In this document: piece after piece, positions 55,480 to 64,000 of the stretch
How the letters are laid out: each line of letters starts with the position of its first letter
Numbering within the stretch: the first letter of the stretch is position 1
NCBI GenBank assembly: GCA_963971405.1
Contig: OZ020485.1
Span: 40,669,469 to 40,733,468 of the forward strand
DNA from: Psococerastis gibbosa
Lineage: Eukaryota; Arthropoda; Insecta; Psocodea; Psocidae
DNA: 64,000 nucleotides
Direction: 5' to 3'
Notes under the pieces: model-generated
What the model saw: only the letters and a program-made list of their open reading frames with translations
Database searches by the model: none
What the model was told of the DNA's origin: nothing
Program-made: the position numbers and the translations under genes

Positions 55480-58479
55480 TTATATTACATTATTGTATTT
55501 ATTAGATATTAGAGAATCAAGAAACATTCACGATCTATGCCTCGCCGGAACTCCTACTATGCAACTTGAATATCCTACCCATAGACTTAATCTTTAATAA
55601 ATGGTGTATTAAATGAAATAAAAATAAAAATTGTTAGTTTTTGAGTGTCAGAGTGTGGATTTTCTACGGTACCTAGGCACTTATAATTTTTGACGTTAAA
55701 TTAATGAAGGATCAAATTATCTGAGTAGCCCAAAAATTCATTGATGGCCTAAAAAAGTGTATATTTCATTGCAACATGACCGATATACAATACTATACAG
55801 AGTTAAGAGGTTCGCGCTTAAATTAATTCACTGTTTTGACGATATTCCAATCAGATAAGGGGCCGTCCATTAATCACGTGATGTTTTTTTAAACATTTTT
55901 TTAACCCCCCTCCCCCTTGGTGATACGTGGTGAGGTTTAAGACTAAGGTGTAATCATGCAAAAAACATATATTGTACTAGTACATGAACTTATTTAATGT
56001 ACATTGTCCTCCGACCACGGATTATCAAGACTTTCTTCAATCTTGAATCAGATTAAATTATAATTATAATTTACAGCGAAAAATTAATTTTTATAAGCAT
56101 TTACAATGTGTGGCGGGTGTAAAAGAGGAAAGTGAGTAAATGGTATGAACGCTGTTGTGGTGGAATGCCCAGAATGCGATGCAAACAATCACTGCCACAC
56201 ATATTTGCAAATTTGTTTTGTAAAATTTCCACATTGGTGATTTAGCGGGCCATTTGTAGACAAAACAGAGAGAAGAGTGTCTAGTTATTGTAATTTAATT
56301 TGATAAAATTTAATGAATTTACGTTAGTTTCGGCTGATCCCACCCTTTCATATTTTGCTTTGTTGTGACTGCTATAATGTATTAGATCGCGTCCTAGTTT
56401 TTTCTATCTAATAATTTTACTGCTAGGCTTGTTTTCTTTCATATAAACGTACATTGATCGTCATCAACCCTAAGACTCTTAACATTCCTTGAACGTGCTT
56501 ACATTTCATTTAGCACTACACAACATACTAAAAAATCCGAGGTACATCATGATGTTTTGCGAATTTAATATCGATTTTGACAGGCCTATTAATAGACTGC
56601 ATATTTATCGTTGAATCAGATATTATGACATAAGTTACCCTAAAACTAAATTTGATTCGATTTCGCCCTTCCAACGCCTATGTAGGGTATTACAAGCATA
56701 ATGCTTTCTACAAATTTGTCGTCTAATTGTAATACTAATTAACTCCAGCTATAACGTGTCATTCTCATATTATAGATTATGGATTCTACATAAAATAGTA
56801 TCCATATAAACTTTGAGCAACTTGCTGTAACTCATGCTAACAATTTGAAAATTCTTAGGCCTAGTATAGTTTTACGTTATTTAAAATTCACAGCCGGTTT
56901 CGGCTTACGCCATCGTCATGAAAAAGAAACAATTTTATTTTGTTTGTTTTCTTGCACTTGACGAAGACGTCAGCCGATGGATTTTTAATATAATAATACA
57001 GTATGTGGTTATGTAAAACTAACCAAGTGTTTTTTAAATTTAAATCATGATAGATGTACGAGTAAATGCAAGGTATTATTAAATCTGAAAACCTGTTGGG
57101 ATAGCATGTACGTTTTGAGTTGCAGTGTTTAATACTTCGAAAAGATTTTTCAAACAAAGTGAAACATTAACGTTAAAATCTCATAGCTGTGTAAATGACT
57201 GTTCTTTCTGTAAACCTCTGGAAACTCACCTAACTCCCTATTGAAAATCATGTTGTTGAAATTACCACAATATTTTCTTTCCCCTCTCCACTGCCGTTCA
57301 TATTTTGTCGTGAAAAAAATCTTTTCCCAGCTAGCAGGAATTTTTCTTTCAAAACTTTTTCTTTCGTTTTGATTTCCCCGTCTTGATTTTTTTTTGTTTT
57401 GTTTGAATTTCTTGAGTGTAAATGCTTAAATTTGATGGGCCCTTTTGTTTCTATCCACTGCTTTCTGTTACCGCTTTCAATTTCTAGTTCATCTGACTGA
57501 CGGACAGATAGAGACAAGCTCATTTCAATGAAATCTCACTTTTATGAATAGGCTATACGATTTCAAGATATTTTAAATATAATTTGAAATGGATTTAAGA
57601 GAAAATCGGACGCTTCTTTAACTGTTTATGTAGAATTGAAACTTTCACAGGAAATATGCGTGGTAGCGTCTTGTTATGATCTCACTTTAAAGGTGAGGAA
57701 AAACAAATTAAATATACAGTATAAATTGCTAGATTCGCCTAAGCAACTTCATTGTCCATGTTAAAGATATTACTTACGGTTGATAAAAAAATATACTGGG
57801 ATGAAATATTCGCCTAGCTGAAAGTGGCCGTATTAAACCTACCATTACCTTTTTTAGTATTAATATTATAGTTGAAAGCTGCAACCTGCATGCATAGCTT
57901 CCGAAAAACCATGCGAGTAAGCTATACAGTATCTATCTTTTTCCAATTCCTTGGATAGGAGAAACTAGTGTTTTTTAGATTTTTGTGTGGAGAAGGCCCT
58001 TGGGAGTGAAATGAGGACGTCAGAAATGATGTACACGTGGAGGGTCTAACTGGGTTACTGAGCAAGGGGGAGGGGAAATTCTGTCAGTTGTGGAATCCGC
58101 ACTGATTTCCTGAGAGAATTTGATCTAGAGGCTACAACTCACCTTTGCTGACTTTCTGTAGATGTTGCAATTAATGCTTGGAAAATCCTATCTAATGGAA
58201 CATCTTGCAATTTAGCAAGAAGAAAGAGTAAAAGATCCATCATTAACGAATCCAACCCTTCGGAGTTTGTAAATTAAGGGAAAGAAATGATCTTAATTAA
58301 GAGGAGACAGTTTCCGGTGCAAGGTAGTCTCTCCTCAGGGAAAGAAAGCATCTGACTCACCTAATGATAAATAGCGCGATTTCATTCTCCAGAAGGAGGC
58401 ATTAAGGAGATGGAAAAGACATCATCGAAATCCAGAAAGAAAATTAAAATTTCAAAAAAGTTTAAAAGAGCAATAAATA
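55480..58479. other. No gene supported
   Basis: Three kilobases without a recognised repeat. Frames at 56888-57157 and 57248-57523 lack domains. TGTGGCGGGTGTAAAAGAGG followed by GTGAGTAAATGG near 56108-56148 resembles a small Cys-containing exon edge but cannot be extended. Confidence 0.35.
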
Positions 58480-58700
58480 TCAAGAACCCCTTTTACCCCA
58501 TTAAAAATCAAAGAAAATCCGTGAGATTTGCGGGCGTACCGCCAGGCGCGCCACAGTTTAATTGCGTCTAATTAAATTTACTAATTACGGCTAGAGATTT
58601 TTACAACATTTGTTACGTCGCGCACTTCTCTTCCCCGTCTCCCTTCGTAGCTTTCAGCCGTTTTTGCAGAATCTCCGCGATCGAAGCTTCAAAATAGGCT
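58480..58700. promoter_or_regulatory. Possible cis-regulatory block with clustered homeodomain cores
   Basis: A GC-richer, single-copy segment with GTACCGCCAGGCGCGCC followed by three TAATTR cores within about 35 bp (TTTAATTG, CTAATTAAA, CTAATTACG at 58556-58590). In AT-rich DNA these can occur by chance. No conservation data are available. Confidence 0.2.
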
Positions 58701-59401
58701 CTTTTAATGTCTTTACCTTGAGGGGTAACTCCTTTTCAAGCCCCCGAGTTATATTTTAATTTGGTGTAATATCTTTGGCAAAGTTTTCATTTTTACGTCG
58801 GGTGCCGGGTGATTATCACGTAGCTGTGATTTTCATAATCGCCCTGGCTATTATCGTCTCTCTCTCTCAAACTGGATACCTGCCTAATTATGTACTTAAA
58901 CCCCCCAGTTACTTCTTATGGCTGTTTCCTTCCTGGCCTGAAAGTATTTCTTCTGGAATATTTTCATCTCTCTTAGTACAAAAGTCAGCTTTCGACTTAA
59001 CCTTTGTTCCATTATTATCTGAATTTATCCATTTTATCTTGACGGCGTTGCTTTTGATTTTTTTGCAAAAACGTTCTGTTTAGTTGTAACCCAATTTTAT
59101 ACTAATGTCTCAATCCTCAATCTAATGTCTCAATCTGATTTTGTAACAGAACTATCCACAGCCTGCGAATCGAAATAAGCTCCTGAAAACTCCTAAGCTC
59201 ATCCAAGGATGCAATATTTCAAAGCTTTGTGACATGTAATGAAATCGCAGGATCGGAGTTACAAAATATTTGGGTCCCACTGTTCTCATTTTGGCCACTT
59301 CGTGCTTAAGTGTTTCCCACGCAAATTTAAACGTTTAGTCAATACCAATATGTTGTTTCATATTAATTTGTTCATATTTAGACAACTAGAATGAAAAGAA
59401 A
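58701..59401. other. No gene supported
   Basis: The 102-residue frame at 58775-59083 opens with a non-ATG codon (TTG). Its translation has a hydrophobic segment (VIFIIALAIIVSL) but no recognisable family. Confidence 0.35.
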
Positions 59402-59416
59402 ACAACCTATAGACAT

Positions 59417-59468
59417 AGTAGTAGTAGATTTTGGGAAAGTCCAAGGCCACGGTGAGGGCCCATAGGAC
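59417..59468 (-). mobile_element. 5S-SINE type-2 3' end, 5'-truncated (copy 4)
   Basis: The minus strand reads GTCCTATGGGCCCTCACCGT, GGCCTTGGACTTTCCC and a TAC tail, matching the last about 50 bp of 42760-42995. ACAACCTATAGACAT (59402-59416) and ACAACCTACAGACAT (59469-59483) are a 15-bp duplication with one mismatch, so the truncation happened at insertion. Confidence 0.82.
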
Positions 59469-59483
59469 ACAACCTACAGACAT

Positions 59484-60674
59484 ACCTACTATTGTTTTCT
59501 TATTGTTCTCACGTGTCATATCTACCTACAAAATATACAATATTAAAAAATGTTGCTCGTGACTATCTTGTTCGGGCCGCACTATATTCTATGGAAATGC
59601 CATTATAAGGGCTACATAGCATTGATAACGTAATAGGCATTTAAATCTGCATTCGTGATGCGATAAATATTGACAACAATTTTTATTAAATACTATGTTT
59701 GCTTTTTAAGTTGGCAAGCATAGAGCTATTGTACTAGTATATATTGCGCTTTTCATAAAATAAATGATAAAGTTTGTTAGCTCTTTTGTTAGTAAATCAG
59801 AGTAAGGCAGTGGAACGCCAAGAAATTTACTGCTCAACTACCAAGCAGTAGTTATAAATCTTAAAAAATATGTCTCTCAAATCAGTCAAAAATGTTAACA
59901 TTAGTGGCAGTTAAGTGCATTTTCTCTCCCGTTTGGATAAACCTGAGCTTAATAGACTTTATGACGTCTATATTATTAACTATTATAATTTGTAAACTAT
60001 TTCAAATTTAAATAAATAAATAAAGTCGAAGAGCTGAAAGTTGAAGTGCTTTGATTGAGTTTGTTACCACAAAAGCCGATGAGAACTCAGCATAATGGAT
60101 TGTATAGGTCCAGCTGGGAAAGGAGGAGAAGAGGGGGGGGGGGGAGTAGAGTCTGGGAGTGGCATAAGAGGTAAAGGTTGGATTTTGCTGAAGGAAAGTT
60201 GCCCGCAAAAGCCGATAGACGCACCGACGTAATGGATCCATACAGGGTGGAGATTAATGACCTTACATCAACCTTCAATTTACCTTTCAACCCCCTCACA
60301 TTCATTTCTTACCACCATCCACTCATACTTGAAAACATACTTCATCCTTCCCTTAAAAACAAGATAAATTACAGACAACCATTTCTTTTTTCCCTTCAAT
60401 TCAGGTAATCTGGTATTAGGTCACAAGTAGTATCTTTATTGGCTACGATACCACTGATTATCAGTGCTACATTTGTAATGTACGTGATTTTAACTAGGAG
60501 TAAAACTCTTGTTGATCCAGTTGAGTAGGGTGACGCTAGTGCCATTCTTAAAATGAACATTTGCCTAACTGTAGATAATTTGCGTTCAACGAACTAATTC
60601 TGGTGAGATTCTATATTTTAGATACAGTTACTGGTTGGGTTTCTCAATATAAAGGGTCACTGTGACTTGGCTTA
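59484..60674. other. No gene supported
   Basis: Short overlapping frames at 60008-60408 without domains. A short AAAT tail-like run is at 60010-60025, a G-run at 60135-60144, and a CAG|GTAAT acceptor/donor-like junction at 60404/60405. Confidence 0.35.
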
Positions 60675-61323
60675 CCCTAAGGCGGGGTTTCCACCGACCT
60701 CGCATTACAAAATGCAACTGCATGACCTGGTAGCAGACATCATTAATAAGTCTCTGCCATATTTTAAGGAGACTATAATGTAGACACTTAACTTATCTAT
60801 TATAAATTAAGTTATAATATGGTAGAGACTTATTAATGATGTCTGCTACCACGTCATACAGTTGCATTCTGCAATGCAAGGTCGGTGGAAACCCCGCCTA
60901 AGGGAATGTAGGAATAGAACTCCAGCTTTTCTACGTAGAAAAATAATGTCATAAGGAAACGTATTCAAAAACATTCCCACACTTTACCCAACTACTTGGT
61001 TCGGTAAACTGAGCTTGGAGAATCAGAAACGCCAAACGGCCATATTTGTTGTTGTTTTGCATTTAAATGTTTTGGTTTTTATTTTTATTTAATTTTAAAA
61101 AAATTAGCTCTGCGACTGAAATTAATAGAAAAACAACAAAAGGAAACATATGGCAAGAGGTGGACTACGGCAGATGTTCATAAGTTAATAGCCGAAGGCA
61201 AAGAAACTTTGGAGGTAGGTTAGGTTTGGTCGGGTAAAGTCGGAAACATATAGATAGACGTTTCCATGGCATTATTTTTCTACGTAGAAAAACTGGAGTT
61301 CTATTCCTACTTTCCCTTAGGGG
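60675..61323. mobile_element. TIR element (CCCTAAGGGAA ends) interrupted by a MITE
   Basis: Left end CCCTAA (then MITE), GGGAATGTAGGAATAGAACT, CCAGCTTTTCTACGTAGAAA. Right end inverted: TTTCTACGTAGAAAAACTGG, AGTTCTATTCCTAC, TTTCCCTTAGGG. Inverted arms of about 65 bp or more surround about 300 bp with no coding domain. The MITE at 60681-60898 splits the left terminal repeat. Confidence 0.8.
60681..60898. mobile_element. GGCG-ended palindromic MITE, subtype I (nested)
   Basis: GGCGGGGTTTCCACCGACC and GGTCGGTGGAAACCCCGCC are perfectly inverted. The arms carry CTGGTAGCAGACATCATTAA and the TAAGTCTCTRCCATATT module. A perfect TAA duplication lies at 60678-60680 and 60899-60901. Confidence 0.95.
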
Positions 61324-63344
61324 AAACCAAACGCAGTGAATACCCCTATTAGCGACTTTGACGAATTACCTGGCGGGCAGATTTGTCTGCAGTCTGAAAC
61401 AATCCGTCGGTATGATTTCCAAAACATGGTTTGGAATACATGCCCGCTTTTAGCTAATAATCCGGTTTGGATTTTGAATGTTGTAGTTTCGCAACGCAGA
61501 AACTGTCAGTATATGTGCCAGTACATCGTACATCACCAGTCATTTCATTGGAAGCAGCCGACGGAATGTCAATTACTTATATCACAAACTAAACTATATT
61601 TACTGTTCTTCACAGTTTATCCTTAATAGAAAAGTATTCTCATACTCAATTTAGTACCATTTCGTATACATATGCAGTTACCCAGCAATAACTCATTTAG
61701 AATTGCTTACCTAAGTTAAAATATATTGGTTAGAAATTAAGCTAAGTCGGGAACTGTATCCGACAACTTGAAAGGTTTTCTACTTTGAAAATATCAAAGC
61801 CAGATACTATTGTACTCTTGTATAACCTCCATTATTTGTGTCGCTCGCTCGATCATAAACCAAGATCTGGCATCTTGCTGGAGAAAGTTTTGAGAACCGT
61901 AGAAACGTACGTGCTGAAAGAAGTTAGCTATTATTGTGGTTATAACTTACATTATTTGAGTAAAATGTGCAAATAGTAAGAAGTTTCCCAATGAAGTAGC
62001 CGGCAACCTTGTTACACAATAAAAATGCACTGTCGTGTATCTTTTGCAATAAAAACTCGATTTGTAGACCAATGGGAAGAAAATTGAACGACTTAAATCT
62101 TAGTAAGGAATCTATTTCGATTCCCCTCCCCCCCCTCCGGGACCCCTTTATTGGATACCTTATCGTGTGCAGTAAATCTCGACGTGGGGAGGTGTATTCG
62201 ACTTTCATTGTGCATTTATTTAAAGATAGAACTGAATTAATTCGATTGCAAACGTCTCCTCTGTAAATAAATACCCATCCTAACTTGCACTGTTTACCCT
62301 TTTAAACTTGTCATGTCACTAATAACATCTGTACTATCATTGATGCGGGATCTATAATGTATAATCACTCACAATATTGTTTTTCGACACATCTCGAAAG
62401 AGCTATTTCTCGTACTAAGATATAGTGATGTGTAATTCCATGTCGAATCAATTCCTACGGACTGAGTCCGACGTAGCTCCACTACTCAGGCCTGTTCCGA
62501 TTCTTATTCCATTAAATCCAGCTCAGAGTTAACAAAGTTAGCGAATTGCACCATCTCATCGCATGCACACTCGGCTTTGAGTAAGATACAAGCAATGACA
62601 ATGTTGTAAGTGATGGTAAACAGAAAATAGTACCCGATCTATAAGCTAGTATTTTAAATCTAGCAAAGCGGATGACGGTGTAGTGGGTGATGTCCTATCT
62701 GACCTAAAAAAAGCGTTTCTCTAGAAGGTGTCGCTCAAGTTGAGTGGGCTGTCATCCACGAAATCCTAGAACCTCTCCCATTTTCTGGACCAAGATCAAC
62801 TTCTTTACTCCTCCGTGTTTGCCTCAACATTTGATACAGTAAACACTGGGAAATTGGGCAAAGCATCTGGAGCTATAATACTACAAAATACGAAGATAGT
62901 TTATTCTATGGTTGGATAGAAGGGAAGGCTGGTTTATTTAGAATGGTGTGGGAGGGGAAAGTAGGTGACTAGACAACCTTTTAACTTAAACAATCAGAGG
63001 ACAGCTGTTGTAGTCCCACAGGAGGTAAAGGACACACGATCTCGCTGTCCCCTGAGTTCTGACAGGTTTCTGAGTGGACACTTCCCAGCATCGAAGTCAG
63101 CTTTTGCTTTTTGGGATCATCTTTTGCTAGGGGGGTCACTACTGTTCCTGAATGTACCTTGCCACTTGCACGGAGTCTGAGGTTGGAACTTCGATTGCGA
63201 GTGGGGAAATATATGGTGTATTATTAGAAAGTTAGAAACAGGCTAATATCATGTATCAAAATGCTAAGGAGAATTTCTTCTAGTGGATGTGGCATTTTTT
63301 ACAGCTCTATAAGATCGATATTTCATGGTTTCCCTTTCCAGTTG
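61324..63344. other. No gene supported
   Basis: The 96-residue frame at 61336-61626 and those at 61785-62266 and 62965-63180 have no recognisable domain. Composition varies (62100-62150 C-rich; 62990-63180 more GC-rich). Confidence 0.35.
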
Positions 63345-64000
63345 TTGCTTTCCAATTTATATGTAGTATGAGGAAAGCTTTGTGACGGTCAAAATTTTCG
63401 ACTCCGAGATTTCAACGGATTTACACGTTTTCAGGTCCCAGGAACCCAAAAAAGTGGTTTTCACGAAATGTCTGTCTGTCGCTCTGTCTGTCTGTCAGTT
63501 CATCGATTTCCGGGCAAACTGCTAAGTCGATTTTAATGAAATTTGTCATGTAGGTTCACAAAAATCATACCTCGGACCTCGGGACAATTTATTTTATTTT
63601 GGGCTAACTTAATTTGGAGGGGTTTTATTCTCAAAAAACTCCAAAAACGTCTAAAAAATTATTTCTCAAAAAGGGCCCGAACGATTTCTTTTAAATTCAC
63701 ATATATTGTACGGTAGTCGTTATTAATGGTCACAAAATGTGGTGGGTCGCTTGCCCCTTGATAGTTTGCTTCTGGGGGTAAAAAAATAAAAATAAGTCGA
63801 TTTTCATTAAAAATGACTAAAAATTAATTTTTCTGCGGAACCTTTCAATCGATGATTTCTACCTTTATGTTTTAAGTGTTTAATAGAGTAACAAATCCAA
63901 ACAGGTTGCTTTCCCAAAAAAAAAATTGGTTCTGTGCAATAAATTATTTTTCGAAGAAATTATGGAAAATTCACTCTCCAATACATTGCGTGCCTGTCAT
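63345..64000 (+). mobile_element. Microsatellite-bearing repeat, long form (copy 4, cut by window end)
   Basis: TTGCTTTCCAATTTATATG start, GGTCCCAGGAACCC, a TCTG tract at 63471-63496, then the long interior shared with 28086-28835 (CTTGCCCCTTGATAGTTTGC; ATTTCTACCTTTATGTTTT). It runs off the end of the window. Confidence 0.85.

Noticed and set aside
56080..56150. Possible small exon (TTTACAG ... GAGGAAA|GTGAGT)
   Set aside because: Has acceptor- and donor-like edges, but the encoded 18-19 residues have no recognisable match and no neighbouring exon is visible.

Overview
The window reads as AT-rich, intron-poor or intergenic DNA from an animal, most likely an insect. Three things point there. 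A short interstitial array of (CCTAA)n/(TTAGG)n, the ancestral insect telomere unit, lies at 8009-8041. The mobile-element mix (hAT and Harbinger-like non-autonomous elements, 5S- and tRNA-derived SINEs, Penelope-like and LINE remnants) is typical of arthropods. There are no operons, ribosome binding sites or long bacterial ORFs. A hemipteran-like genome is a guess. I find no host protein-coding gene that I can defend: the open frames are short, and those I looked at closely overlap repeats or look like chance.

What the window does hold is a dense, nested record of transposition. (1) Palindromic MITEs with GGCG termini and a 3-4 bp TAA/TTAA target duplication lie at 35310, 49253, 49324, 51214, 53448 and 60681. 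They swap internal modules, and three of them sit inside other elements. (2) hAT-type non-autonomous elements lie at 5695, 20565, 22551, 46677, 50011 and 52733, each with a recognisable 8-bp target duplication; a probable one is at 10056. (3) A 5S rRNA-headed SINE family has four insertions (33075, 37880, 42760, 59417), each flanked by an 11-18 bp duplication, and two alternative 3' ends. (4) Two tRNA-headed SINE families are present (8738, 11658, 35641; and 9221, 22005, 48535). (5) A repeat that always carries a (TCTG)n microsatellite lies at 28086, 52222, 55086 and 63345. (6) Long foldback elements lie at 795, 2514, 18294, 20992, 25924, 27861, 41171, 50990, 53056, 54078 and 60675.

Element-derived coding sequence is on the minus strand near 4 kb and 14 kb and on the plus strand near 45 kb. 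It includes a 123-codon uninterrupted Penelope-like GIY-YIG endonuclease domain (4146-4517) that has no ATG, and C-terminal pieces of non-LTR reverse transcriptases.

The least explained signals are: a foldback element whose centre is a tRNA-like gene with mirrored B boxes (46942-47094); a poly(A)-tailed retroposed copy of an unknown hairpin RNA (37276-37557); the module-swapping MITEs; a CCAAT/TATA/Inr promoter-like block (10784-10911); and a possible recursive splice site (54475/54476) that would fit a very long intron.
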